Below are positions 35,501-47,600 of a stretch of 64,000 nt of DNA, piece after piece. The number at the start of each line of letters is the position of its first letter. Within the stretch, counting starts at the first letter, position 1. The notes under the pieces are model-generated. The model ran no database searches, had not been told where the DNA came from, and saw only the letters and a list, made by a program, of their open reading frames with translations. Both the position numbers and the translations under genes were made by a program. Source of the stretch: Bedellia somnulentella (taxonomy: Eukaryota > Arthropoda > Insecta > Lepidoptera > Bedelliidae); contig OY755175.1 of assembly GCA_963576735.1 (NCBI GenBank), forward strand, positions 8,758,401-8,822,400, given 5' to 3'.

Positions 35501-37917
35501 ATAAAATTAATGCAACTTATGTTGATGTGTACTGTTTTACGTATATTCGTTGGTTAATCCCGATTATTATATATGATATTACTCTACTCAAAAAGCCTTA
35601 TACGCGAGCATCATCGAACTCGGACACATTAATTAATTTTATAAAATATCGTTGAGAGCTGTTGGTCCGCATTTCCATCGTTAGGTTAACAAATAAATAT
35701 GAATATTAAATTTATATTTATATACGACTATCCTGTTATAAATAAAAATGTTTCATTCTTAAATGTGGGCATATAGACATCTTAGTGAAATTAACTTACA
35801 CATCCATTCTAATAAAGCTGCAGAGTTTATAGGTGCTAATTAAAAAGGAAGTAGCACCGTATTAAAAAAAACATTGTTCTATAGCCCATTTAATGAGAAA
35901 ATATATTATATTAAACATATTTATTATAATCACAACTATACTCTATTTCTACCATCTTGTCCCCTATCAACTTCCAAATGTGGGTGACGAGTTTCTAGCT
36001 CTGAAGCTCTGACTACCCCTTTTTGGGATTTATGGCCGTGAGTATATGTATGTAAGTATGTTTAAAAAAATATTTTTGTAGTATACTAAATTGTCCACAT
36101 TGTTGAACTAAAAATTGCATGCGTGCAAAGGTAAACATGTTGGTCTTTTTATGCTGTAAGTATTGTACCATGTTATGTCAATTATAGATATCCTATTCTA
36201 TTCTTTAAATTCGTGAAATTTTAATTCTACTCGGATCCCAATTGAGTATTAATATTGCAACACTTTTGTTTCTAAATAGACAATGAAGGAGTGGCACCAG
36301 CCCCGGATGCAGGCTCTGGTGGAAGCTGGTGTAGATCTTATAGCTCTAGAGACCATTCCATGCCAGGAGGAAGCGGAAATGCTGGTAGACTTATTACGAG
36401 AATTCCCAAACGTGAAAGCGTGGCTCTCGTTTAGTTGTAAGGTAAGTGAAACCAAAGCTAACACTTTACATGCGTTGAATAATTTAAACCTCCGATGTTT
36501 CTAGGCAAAATGTTTGTTGTTGCTTTTTCACAGAATTAGTTCGGTGGATTTGCCTAGTTTTTACTGTAGTGTTTGATAGCAAATATTATAGTTATGTTAA
36601 GTTTTTAAATAGCCAGATTAGTCTGGCTAGAACGACAGATATGTTTTTTGATTTCTAATGATTGCTTCTCTTTCTTTTATATGACGAATCCATTAGTAAT
36701 TTATTATAATTTATGTCTAAGTAAATATTTTTTTGACCCCATATTTATTAATCAGTTAATTTATATTAAGTGATACGACCGTCAATCGTTATTCTTACTT
36801 TGTCTTGTCCGTTATATCCTCGATCATATTGTGATACAACTAAAATTTATCCACCAACTTCTTACTTGCAGGACAATCAGAGCATAGCACACGGCGAAAG
36901 TTTTCAAAAAGTCGCCAAAAAATGCTGGGAATCGAACCCGGAGCAGTTAGTAGCTGTGGGCGTGAACTGCTGTGCTCCATCATATATATCTAACCTGATG
37001 GCTGGGTTCAACGACGACCGACCACACGCGCCCATACCTCTCATTGTGTATCCCAACTCTGGAGAGAAATATAACCCACAAATAGGGTAAGTAAATTCCC
37101 ACATTAATTTATTTGGAATTATTTTTGTAGTTGTAATCAATATCTAAATATTTCTTTATATAAAGAAATAAATTTTCATTGCAATTCTTAATTTAAAAGA
37201 AAATAATCGTGATTGTACTACACTACGTACTTAATACAACAACAATATAATACAAATTAATTGATCTTCAAATGCCAACTTGCAATTTATTCTTTTATAC
37301 CGTCTAATTAATTCACTACGGTTGCGAAGTACAACCGTAGTAGGCTGGTTTAAACTAAACCTGAATTTTGTATTTTTTTATGATGTTGTAAGAACTGATG
37401 CTTATGTTAATTTATATAAATTATATTAATCTATTGAACATTTAAAAATATTGCTAGGTAATATTTAGTGCATAAGGCTTCATTTCAACCATAGTAAGCG
37501 AAAGTATTTTTACATAATTGTTCACGCTAAACATCTTTAACGAGTCTCGTAACAAATAGTTAAGAAATATTCAACAAGCAATAACATTTACGTCTGCTCG
37601 GAAAAGTCTGACAAATAACTGACAGGCGTTAATTTGTTTCCTTCGCGGCGTTCCTACAAACGGCAGAATAATCAACTATCGACTTGGAGAAAGAATTTCT
37701 TTAATGTTTTGTACATTTCAGGTGGATAGACCGAGATAAATGCGAGCCGGTTGAGGTGTTTATTCAGCAGTGGCTGGATTTGGGAGTCAGGTACGTCGGA
37801 GGATGCTGCAGGACATATGCTGCCGATGTAACCCGCATTAGAAACCAAGTACATCGCTGGAGAGACGGCTACCGATTCCACACCACTTTTGACCCTTACC
37901 AGCAGAACATCAAGTAG
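26523..37917 (+). CDS. Homocysteine S-methyltransferase, six coding exons
   Basis: Transfers a methyl group from S-methylmethionine or S-adenosylmethionine to homocysteine to give methionine; soluble zinc enzyme (family knowledge). Coding exons: 26523-26703, 33062-33232, 34792-34892, 36280-36441, 36872-37086, 37722-37917. All joints are GT-AG and stay in phase, giving 341 codons, normal for the family. The N-terminal VLDGGFSSQL (about residues 16-25) is the family's first strand. VGSVGPYGAHLHDGSEY (about 124-140) and ETIPCQEEAE (about 176-185) are core motifs. The three zinc-ligand cysteines are intact in GVNCC (Cys238) and GGCCR (Cys305, Cys306). The ATG follows a splice acceptor by 4 bases, so a 5' non-coding exon is expected. 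Intron 1 (6.4 kb) contains an antisense LINE. It converges with RtGEF. Confidence 0.95.
26704..29193. other. Intron 1 of the methyltransferase, left part
   Basis: No recognised gene. More complex, GC-richer patches occur at 27535-27700 and 28200-28330; they have no clear frame. An AAG/AGA run lies at 28491-28510, and A-rich runs at 28574-28587 and 28774-28804. 28805-29193 may be 3' non-coding sequence of the antisense LINE that ends its frame at 29194. Confidence 0.45.
29194..30591 (-). mobile_element. 5'-truncated LINE with an intact reverse-transcriptase frame (Jockey/CR1-like)
   Basis: The frame is open from 30591 to the stop at 29194 (about 465 codons). Reverse-transcriptase motifs come in order: DLRAISILP, SGFRKGHSTA, DFSRAFD (first catalytic Asp), GVPQGSILGPLLF, YADD (near 30040, catalytic pair), and LNPDKSKFMVLG. 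Behind lies the typical C-terminal region of non-LTR elements (RIQRVQNACARYCF, then FAASKCWNYLPPPIR). The endonuclease domain and ORF1 are missing because the copy is cut at about 30592, where a stop follows at once. With motifs intact, the insertion looks recent. It lies antisense in intron 1 of the methyltransferase. The assignment to the Jockey/CR1 group is by motif style only. Confidence 0.9.
30592..33061. other. Intron 1 of the methyltransferase, right part
   Basis: No gene. A worn SINE-B piece seems present at 32620-32745 (- strand): the complements of its CATGTGGGTTTCCTCACGATG and CACCGTTAACAACC boxes are readable. The rest is AT-rich intron. Confidence 0.45.
34628..34768 (-). repeat. 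SINE-A, degenerate 5' part
   Basis: Located in intron 2 of the methyltransferase, about 25 bp before the next exon. Boxes of the SINE-A head half are readable on the - strand (the TTAGTCGCC-CTTACGA and GATGGGT-TCCAACTGC complements). Old copy. Confidence 0.55.
35940..36063 (+). repeat. SINE-A 3' fragment
   Basis: From CTATTTCTACCATCTTGTCC through AGCTCTGACTACCCCTTTT to GGCCGTGAGTATATGTATG. Only the 3' half is present. Located in intron 3 of the methyltransferase. Confidence 0.75.
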
Positions 37918-38068
37918 ATCTATCTAATTCATCGATTATGTTAATGCTCTAAGAAATTGTTATGAAATGCCATAAGAAGACCAAAGTATATTTTTTTTAC
38001 GTTGTCACAATTTTCAATATCTTTATTAAACAATTTAATTCTTAGTGATATGTCTTTTATTAATTAAA

Positions 38069-38074
38069 AATAAA
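38069..38074 (+). terminator. Polyadenylation signal AATAAA
   Basis: First AATAAA downstream of the methyltransferase stop codon (37915-37917), 152 bases after it. It suggests a short 3' UTR. Confidence 0.6.
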
Positions 38075-39545
38075 CAATTTCCACTCGAAGCCAAGGTGGT
38101 AAACAAACTAAATTACGAACGTAGATCATGGAGTTTCCGAAGGTTTCTTGCCATCCTATAAATTTAAACCTTAATAATCAGATTTACGAGCGGGCGAAAC
38201 TGAGTACACTTGTTCCGCTCAAATGCGCAATTTGAGAAGTGTTTTCAGTAAATCGAAAATGAAATTAAATTCTTTCCTCTGACAATGTTCTGAGAAGCGA
38301 ATGAAAGACAATGAAATAAAAACAGTAACGTCGATAAAACAACAAGTAAATAGCTGAAGTTTCCACTCGAATAGAGTTCCGGGGATTGCTGATCGATATC
38401 TTCCAATTACATCTTCGTTTTTTCTGAAGTCATTTTGTTGCGGGGATAATTTAATAAAACGGTAGATAAAAATCCTCTCAGCTAATTTTGTAACAGGAAG
38501 TACAAATGCTGTTCAGTGAATTGGGTAGGTAAATTTTGAAGTTTCACAAGAAGGGTGGCGTATCGTTTATTCTCTTTGCAGATGGGTCAGAGTGACCTGT
38601 CTGCTCACCCCACGCGTGTAGGTGGTGTGCGGATGAGAGGGTACTCAGTGACCCGTGTACCGCGCAACTACAGTCCAGAGAGCTCTCCAATATATCTACT
38701 TTCAAAATGTTTCACTTTGTCAACGTGCGCCGGGATCTATGCAAATGTGATATGAACCAGGGAAATAAATAGTTCAATTACGATGTCGCCATGCATACAA
38801 ACAGACTTATGCAACCATCGCATATAACGTTATCTAGGCAAAAGAGTAAGCAACAAAACTACTTTATATATATATATATATATATAAAAAACATTATTAT
38901 CGTCGTTTTTAACTACTAAATAAAAATAGAAGACATATTTTAAAAAGGTCAGGGCCTCAAAAGACAGAAGCAGGTAATGGCCGATTTTTGTTCAATGAAC
39001 ATGCCGTCAATCTAAAATCGTATTCATTGGGATTGTCCAAAATATTAGTATTAAAGTCAACTGGCCGCCTCGGCTTCGCTCGTGGGTATTTTATCCGCAC
39101 TTAAGCCTACTCCAAGTTATTGACATTACAAGAACTAAGCAATCAGCCAAATCGGTTGTGTCGTATTCAAGTAATTGCGTGAGCTGGGTAAGTTATCTGT
39201 ATAGTTTTCTTCAGATATAATAGAAAACTCTTTATCGCTCATCATAGCTTAACATTTAACAGACATTATGTTCTTAAGTAGAAGTACTATGTGCGGTCTC
39301 ATCATTTAATACGCTCTCTACCGGACCAACTATGGATGGTAAGGTCATTGTATTACATAAATTACTATACTCACTAATATACTTCCCAGAAAAGAGCTTT
39401 CGTATTACAATGAGCTATTTGACAATGTTTTGAAAACTATTTTTACGGTGTTAATAGTTGTTGTTGTAATTGTTTATAGGCAGCCCTAAAATAATACTTT
39501 TCTGTCTTTATTTTAGCTATTTTCTTAAGAAATCGAAAAAGAAAA
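38075..39545. other. Intergenic stretch between convergent genes
   Basis: Contains a TA dinucleotide run at about 38864-38885 and a short repeat-like opening CTGGCCGCCTCGGCTTCGCT at 39060. A 66-codon + frame at 38555-38755 follows a TTGCAG and has no recognisable domain; I do not call it a gene. Confidence 0.4.
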
Positions 39546-39560
39546 TGCAATATTCAAATG

Positions 39561-40347
39561 AGGTCCCTCAGAAACATTTGTAATGTTAGATTAAGCGACA
39601 TGATAGTCCAGTGGGTAGAACACCCGCCCGAAAACAGAAGGGCGTGAGTTCCAATCCTGGGACGGGCCTACACCAATTTGTCTTTTCTAAAGTCATATGT
39701 GTGGTTAATTTATCATGGTTGCTAACGGTGAGGGAAAACATCGTGAGGAAACCCACATGGCTGAGTTGTACTTAGTCATGTGACAGTGTATTCGTACAAA
39801 ACGGCGATAGGCCTGCCCCCTATCACGTGAGTACACTGTCTAAGCAAAACGTGGGTACCTTCTCTGGAAACTAGATGGTGCTTGCCATGTGAGTTCAGGA
39901 GTATTGGTACCTCTGCCAACCCCTTCGGGGATAAACGGCGTGAACGTTTATGTTATGTTATGTTATGTTAGATTATGTGACCGAGTGAGAAATAGTGTTA
40001 TTCGTGAAAAGTGTGGTGTGAAAGATGATATTGTAAGAAAGATAGAAAAAGGAATGTTGAGATGGTTTGGGCACATAGAGAGGATGGATGATAGAAAATT
40101 GGTAAAAGTAGAGCTAGTGTGGATGGTCATTTTAGTAGAGGACGACGACGGATAACACACTTGGACCAAATTGAGAGTATGCTCAAAAAGGCAGGCGTCC
40201 GTAGTATGAAGAATAAAAAGGCATGTATGAAAAGATTGATGGATGTAAACGAAGCTAGAGAGTTTTGTCAGGATCGTACGAAGTGGCGATCGATAGTCTC
40301 TGCCTACCCCAATGGGAACTAATGGCGTGAGTATATGTATGTATGTA
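39561..40347 (+). mobile_element. LINE-A, 5'-truncated, with 15 bp target duplication, split by SINE-B
   Basis: TGCAATATTCAAATG occurs at 39546-39560 and 40348-40362, a perfect 15 bp target duplication. The LINE parts are 39561-39593 and 39976-40347. They code the end of a reverse-transcriptase protein: RSLRNICNVRL before the SINE, then CDRVRNSVIREKCGVKDD, GMLRWFGHIERMDD, a frame slip near 40120, and QDRTKWRSIVSAYPNGN ending at stop 40320-40322. After the stop only about 10 bases precede GTGAGTATATGTATGTATG, so the 3' UTR is almost absent. The LRWFGH-ERM motif is usual at the end of several lepidopteran LINE proteins. Confidence 0.9.
39594..39964 (+). repeat. SINE-B inserted in LINE-A, 11 bp target duplication
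   Basis: ATGTTAGATTA is found at 39583-39593 and 39965-39975; it is part of the LINE reading frame. All SINE-B boxes are present. The head differs from the 19598 copy in the region corresponding to the anticodon arm and extends to a good B-box-like GAGTTCCAATCCTGG. A TTATG-unit tail precedes the duplication. Confidence 0.92.
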
Positions 40348-40362
40348 TGCAATATTCAAATG

Positions 40363-40664
40363 TGCTGCGAAAACGCGACTTTAAGTATTATGGCGGCTGT
40401 GGCACGTAGTGACGTCACTTCCGCATTATACACCAATAAGCGAAGCAATACACAGTCTGTTTACGCGCAATCTACGTTATCATAGAAATATCCAATTACG
40501 GTCGTTTTTAGTCACGTGACAGTTGCATCGAAAAAACTTATTTTAGAAGACGAATTTTGGTAAAATAATGCATTTTTTTTATCTCGCATTATTACAAATC
40601 GCTTTCAGAAAGAAATATTAAGACTTATGAAATAAAAAAAAAATATTTTTTTATTACAGTCAAA
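40363..40664. other. No feature recognised
   Basis: About 300 bp of AT-rich sequence with GTGACGTCACTT near 40408. A palindromic CRE-like site may be chance. Confidence 0.35.
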
Positions 40665-40850
40665 TAGCCTATTAACTCAGAAACTTTTGGAGATTCAATA
40701 GGGGAAAATTTTGATATGAAAGACGTTAGGTGATGGGTCTCGTGCCACATCGCCCATCAAATAAAAAGCCCACTACGCTTAACCGCCTCCTAAGACATAC
40801 AAGGGAAGAAATGGACTAATGCTATTCCAAGCCTATATTACACAGCGCCT
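40665..40850 (-). repeat. SINE-A, degenerate
   Basis: On the - strand: GCTGTGTAATATAGGCTTGGAATAGCATTA, then GGGCTTTTTATTTGATGGGCGATG, then ACCCATCACC. The tail is missing. Confidence 0.65.
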
Positions 40851-40889
40851 TTTTCTATAAATACAGTTAATAAAAGACTTAATTGAGCT

Positions 40890-41060
40890 TCAGAATCAAT
40901 AAATATTCAGCCATTTTTGGAAGTAAAGAAGGAATAGAATAATGGTTTAAAAACGCGCCGCAAACAATCACTTAAAAAGCCCGGTGTCCTTAAGTCACTT
41001 TGTACGAAACTCACGGGAAGAGATGAGTTAATACTATTCGAAGCATGCACTACTCAGCTA
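40890..41060 (-). repeat. SINE-A, degenerate
   Basis: A second worn copy in the same orientation right after the one above, with AGCTGAGTAGTGCATGCTTCGAATAG and GGGCTTTTTAAGTGATTG boxes. Two unequal neighbours suggest independent insertions rather than a tandem duplication. Confidence 0.55.
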
Positions 41061-41597
41061 TATGTACATATCTAAATATATAAATTAAGAGCCGTGGTAG
41101 TAAAATGAGATACCTAGTTCACGATGCCAAACAAGTTTTAAGTATTAATTTTAAGTTTTATTTTAAGTATTATCTCTATATTAATCACTATTTACTCAGG
41201 TAAAGGTGAGATGATGAGGATTGGTGTATTTTTAACATACTGCATAGATGCAGCTTAAGGCTGTCAATCTTGACTGTCCTTAGATGTAAAATACAAAAAA
41301 GAGATTTATGCAAATTTCATCTGCTAAATCTTTCATTTCCGTACACACGATGGGATGAAAAGGGACCTTAGATATTTTTTTACGATATAAAACTTTAATG
41401 TTCTTTGTATCGGGCTGTATTGTAGAGTGCACTGTAATAAATAGCTTTTATGTACTAGGATCTGCTTCTCAATACAAGTAGGTTAAGTGCAACATATTAC
41501 CGTGTTTACATTATTGCTTATTTATTGCTTATATTGGCAATAAACTTTTACTTAAAAGTTAAAAAAGAAACTCAAGAAATATATTTTTTAAAATATA

Positions 41598-41603
41598 TTT
41601 ATT
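41598..41603 (-). terminator. Polyadenylation signal AATAAA for RtGEF
   Basis: On the - strand AATAAA lies 91 bases after the stop codon of RtGEF (41694-41696). Another follows at about 41521. A short 3' UTR is implied. Confidence 0.6.
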
Positions 41604-41693
41604 GTATAAAATATCACACATATATTTCATTACGTCTTACTTCACAAATAACCTATTTGTAACATGTACTCAAAGCAGACTAGTACTAATTAT

Positions 41694-44600
41694 TCAGCAT
41701 TTACTCTCTCTCGCGTCTCTCAGAAAGCTGTTGGCGTGTAAAGCAGCAATTGCATTATTGCGTTCATTTTTCTCATCTTTTAACTGGGTCTGAAGATTTT
41801 TCACGTCTAGTTTAAGAGTTTTCAATTCGTTTTGCATTTTTATTACTAAGGCCCAAAGGCTGGCCGCTGAATGATTCGGATAAGCGCGCAGCGGTAGTGA
41901 GGGAGACCGTACCAAGGCTTCTATCGACATTCCAAGTTCTTCTTCACCATCTGTAAAACACAACTATTTAAAAACAGAAATCTATACTTGAAGTATGTAG
42001 GTAGTAGAACTAATAATACATACCTAGTAGAAACAAAGCCTGTGTCTGGGATATATGAATGGTGCGGTGATATGTGGAAAGGTCAGTGTAGAAATATCAA
42101 AGCGAAGATCTACTTTTCAACAGCTTTTATTAAATATCAAACATAATCAATTCTATATGACTATCGACTAATAAACAACTTTATAAATATGTTAGTCTGA
42201 GGTTCCGGTTCTAGTTTAGACACATTCGTATGTAATAAATATTAGTAACAATATTAGCATTAATATATAGAATACATAGACAATAATCGACAAAATATGA
42301 TAATTTCTAAATATGTCATACATCTCGTGGAACGATACATGAAACTTGTACATATCAAACTATGAAAACAGAAACTTGCTATGACTAGAAGCACCATCAG
42401 ATAATCACCCTTATGTACACAATACGGTCTACAACAGATAGTATACTGTATATAAAAGCAAATATTTAATGCGATATACCAATAACAGACATAATATATT
42501 ATATCGCAGTCATGACCAATTCAAACAGCTTGATACATATTTCTCTGAAACTATAATACAAAGAACAAGCTGCACAAAGACATCTTGTCATCGGTTTAAC
42601 CCCATTGTTATTTTATCAAATTAAAAATTAATTTATTAGCAAGAGAAGACTATAAGAGCTAACTCCTAGAACCAGTAAACCCACGCACACATAGGTCAAA
42701 ACGTGTTTATACAGATGACAAAAAAAAATACCTCGCATCGTGAAATTAACACTACTATATCGATTGTACGAACCATATAACTTTCAAGTTTTATGATTTT
42801 GAAACGGATTATTAAAATATATGTATATATGAATACAAAATTCAACTTAATATAGAATCCACACGAATATTTCCCAAAAAAATTAACTCCATGTATCATT
42901 AACGATTCATTTTCAAAACCGAATTCAGTATCTGAATTAAGCCGGAGGTTTTCGAATGTATAAATGCAGCTGTTGGTTATATATAATCGATGAAATTATC
43001 TATTGCAATATAGTAATTACTGTATTATAGTTTCAGAAGTAGCATCGAACCATCTAAATATTCCACCCAGTATACATTAAATACTAACAGAAATATAATT
43101 TAAAAAATATAGCAATACAAAGTTGTTCAATTAAAAATGATGACAGAACTTCGTTATTGAATTTTGACAACGAAATGTAATTTGGAGACATAATTTAGTA
43201 ACAAACTGCGTTTTTGGCTGGCTGTCAACTTTTACAATTTAATAATCTCAGTTAGCCGACACATCTATAAAAAACCCTGAAACATCATCAATATAGTACA
43301 TAATACATTTGTATCTTTATTTTGTATCCTATGAATCCTAAATATACATAAATGATATTCATTTTCAAATCGCTATTTAACCTGCATGTTTAAATTAAAT
43401 ACTGTTACGATAATACGATTACCGTTAAAAAGTTAAGTGTCTAAAAGGTATCAGCAAGCAAGCGTTTTCAATCATAATTAGTTAAGGTAGTGAGAAATGT
43501 GAGAACATAATGCAGTTGGAGCCGAGTTAGAATCAGGTGTAAATTTTCGAGAGCGCTACATTGAAGGTGTTCAATATTAAATGAAGACACGGTGCGGCGC
43601 GCCTGTTGTGATTACTCAGAAAATTCCTCTCGGACCTCCGAGCTGCGCCGATCAGCTACGGAACTACAGTTCCACTTTCTGTTTTACTGTACTGCATCGA
43701 ATGCGAACACGATCAGCATGTAAGACGGTACTCTACTGCATCGCTTTTAATTGCATTAAGTGAAATTTACTAGAGGTAGTGAGTCGTATATATGATTTTT
43801 GTCAACTCAACTTCACAATTAACCTTTGAGTTGTATCTTTGCACTGTTACATTTTACGATATCTTGAGTCACCTCTATTGTCGTCGAATTCGTAATTGAC
43901 GTCATAAAATTAATTTTGATATAGATCTACTTTGAGTATCTTTCGAGGAACAACTATAAAAATATTTTTAATGGAGCTAATCAGAGACTATAAATATATA
44001 AAAACTAACGATATAATCGGCTGTGACGGACAGCCGCCACTCTTAAAATAGTATATTAGCTGTAAATAATATCAGCGCTGCGCTCTATATACTGAAGCTG
44101 ATTCCCATAAAGCTATTTCCATTCCACACACGTGCTTTTTATGAAATTAATAATTAACTTAAGGAAATAAATTTGACACTTATGCCATTATGAATACTTT
44201 TGAGTAATAACTATTAATGGTATAAATTCTTTGGTTAGTTCATGCAACTCAATCTAGTTAATAAGAACACGAAAGAAAAGATGTACTACACATATTTAAC
44301 TTAATTATATAAATTAATACTAAACACAAAATAAACAAAAAGAAACCCAGGAAAAAACTTCGTTTAAGCGAGGACTCGGTTAAGGCAAGTGAAAGGTACA
44401 GATTTTTACTAGCATTCAAAGTACGAAAATATAGTTGGCCTCCAACACCTCGAGGTTAAAATCTATCTTATTAATTTATCACGGTATTTGGCACTGATAT
44501 ATTATTATACTGTTGTAGCATTGTACTATGGACCATCCACTTCGCAAGTTTATCAACCCATTAACAAGTGTCAGTCGAAGTGGTGTTTGTTGAGTTGTTT

Positions 44601-47600
44601 GATGAAAGTGCCGCAGCACCACGTGGTGGAGCGGCGCGCGGGTCCCCGCTCTAACAAAGAGGGATGTGACCCTCCGCGCCGCCCCGCAACCCCCTCCTTG
44701 CGACCTCCCGCACCCCCCTCCCCGCGGACCCCCGTACTCCCCTCCCCGCCCGCGTGCAAGTTCGGGTTCGAACGGTTCAACTGCAACTTCCTATCCGACA
44801 ACAACCGTTTCTCACGGTACTGACCGTCCGCCGCCGAAGAACTCTTATTACGTTTCACTTTAACAAACTTAGAATCACACTCCTCGTGTCTCTCACTCAT
44901 AGAAATTTTATTAAAAGGTCGGTTAGTCGCAGGTGCTTGGCTTTGTACTTTACCGAGGGACAAGTGGGCGAAGTCCACTGCAGGTGCGGAATAAAGGGCA
45001 GCCGCATGTAACAAAATAGAAAGGTCAAAGAAACTGTCTTGTCGACTTTGCTTCGTTAGCGGATTAATGAATGTTATGGATGGACTATAAGCGGTATATA
45101 AGTATGTTAGAGTTAGATTTTATGAGTATGGAGTGGAGAGCAGATATAATGTAAAAAATATTAAAAATTAGGTGTAAAGTTATTGATTTTGACGAGACTT
45201 CCTATAATATGACTTCATAAACCACGCAAATAATACAATAAAATATCTAATTATAGAGATTTAAGTTTGTTTTTATATTTAACTTGGTGCAGCTAAAAGA
45301 AACAAAATTTTATATAAACTATAGGGTATGCGGCTTGTTTCCTGCGACATAGTTTTAGCACCGGAAGCAAATTGCAACGCATGATACTACAAAGTAAGCA
45401 ACTATTAAAAGGATATTAGTAAATACTCTCGCCACGCGCTGGCACCGCGCCCACTTCTCATTTGGATAGCATTCTACGAGTATCATCATATATTTTTATG
45501 GCAACGTATTAGGAAAATATGACGACCTAAGAAATTAACAAACAGAACATTGACGTCACATAAGTAATTAATTAAAAGAATCAAACTATTTGAGAACAAC
45601 AGCATTACGAAACCATTTATGAGATTCTTGCGATTTTACATTATAAAATCTCCTAGCCTAAATGAGTGTTTAAAAAGATAGTTGGAAAAAAGGACATGAG
45701 ATTCAATTCCGTAGACTTATTACTGGCATCTACTTTAAAGGTTACTTTAAAATAAATATTAGAAGTTTCAACTTAAATAGCAGTAAAACAAATACCCAGA
45801 CATTCTGTTTCGAGCTACATCCAAATTAGGTCAGGCCAATCTAATAACGTCATTCGCTGAGAACAGGATTGCACATTTTAATAAATGACTAAACATGCAA
45901 CAACAGACAATAATGCAACATATGCTCATTCCCCTAACGAGTACATAGAACGAATGTGGACATCAAATGTTATAATTACAAATGTGAGGTGAACGTTATT
46001 CAGGCACTATGAGTTGAAATGACTAGTTAGTGACGAGATAAATATGGTTATACTGTGTCGTACAATACGCATTTCGTATACTAATTTATTCTAGGAACCA
46101 ACTGATTATTCGGTTTCTTGACTTAGCATTTCTCCTCCTTGTTGACTCGAAAATCTCCAGTGGAATATTGGGTACTGCATAATAAATATGAAGCGTTAGT
46201 CTATTCCACAACCTTGTTAAGTCTTACGTTACATTTGCAAATTATTTATAACAGCGTACATCTAACCTCATTGACCAGTTTTATATTGAACAAAGCAATG
46301 TTTCATGTTGAAGTTAACCCTAGTGAGGTGAATGAAACAGGCACACATTTAAAAAAAATTGTGTTAGTAGTATTATTAGTAGGTTATTTTGTACTTTTCC
46401 TTGTAAGGCAAATCTTATATTCTAATACATATTTTGTTTGATATACATCTTGTTTCGATGGAATCACAACCGATGAGAATTGAATAGAGAGCTGTCATAG
46501 ATGGAACAGAACTTACCAGAACTGACAGCGTTCCTACAGCGAGCTGAGGTGCAATAAGCTTCTATGACTTTTAGTATGAGCGCATCTTCTTCGTAGGAGT
46601 TTGATTTTCTTTGGTGGGGTGCGTATGGGTGCGTGGGGCCGATGTTTTCGTCGGACCCGACGGTGAAAGACTGGGGTCTCAACGGCGGCGCTGGGCGGAG
46701 GCAACTAATGCTCCAACCTGTATAAAACACCATGTAAATTAACTTTCATTTAAGGTCAACTTGTTAGTATATTTAGTAAGATAAAATTAATTTGGTCTAT
46801 TTTTTTTATATAGTGTATTGTTTTTACAAGTGGGGGTCTGTTTGTAACTGAACTGTTTGTTGTTATTGTAACATATTTCTAGTGTTCTAGTCTAAATTAC
46901 AAACAAATTTTATTTAATTTAATTACTCTTGACGTATTTACCAATTACATTCTAAAAATTTGAAATTTATCAGACATAGAAAGTAATATCCAATGCTTAA
47001 AACATTGTTAAACAAACTGGACTAGTTATAATTATTTAAAATGTTTGTTTGTTTGTGAACAAAATACTTTAAAAGTAGGGCCCAAATATTCCTTTAACAC
47101 ATTTCAAATAAATTTATATTACCTTTGGTGTTGATGCTACTGTCGGTAACATCGATAAAGTCGATTGAAGAACATTTCTTCCCGATAGGAATCTTTTTCG
47201 TTTTCGCAGCAGATTGGTCGAGAGAATCACAGGAATTTAATAGCCAGCGAGCGGGTTGACTGTTTTGTTTACTTTTGTGTGTTTGCTGAGTGTGTTGCGT
47301 GTAGCTTTGATGATTGTTGAAGGAATGCGATCTTTTGTGATTTGAAAGCTCCGATGATAAATCAGAGTTATTGCTGTCGCTCAGGACCACCTGTTGAACA
47401 GAGTTGAATGTTACTTTGCGTGTTCTGTACGATATTTAACTTATATCCAGTAAAAAGATGTTTATTTTAAATTTAATTGTATTCTAACATTGTTGTACAA
47501 AATAATTTTTAATAGTGATCGGTGTCTATCTTCATTAGGCATCCAAACAGAAGGTTATGAAATATCTTTCATACTACCGAAAAACTTCAAGACTTTGTTT

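Noticed and set aside
38555..38755. 66-codon + frame after the methyltransferase as an extra exon
   Set aside because: The methyltransferase already ends with an intact stop, the zinc motif and normal length; this frame has no domain.
40400..40420. GTGACGTCAC as a CRE-type regulatory site
   Set aside because: A single 8-10 bp match far from any promoter is expected by chance in 64 kb.
46139..46441. 100-codon + frame with a hydrophobic end, possible membrane protein
   Set aside because: Lies inside the last RtGEF intron on the opposite strand, with no homologue that I recognise and no promoter or splice evidence.
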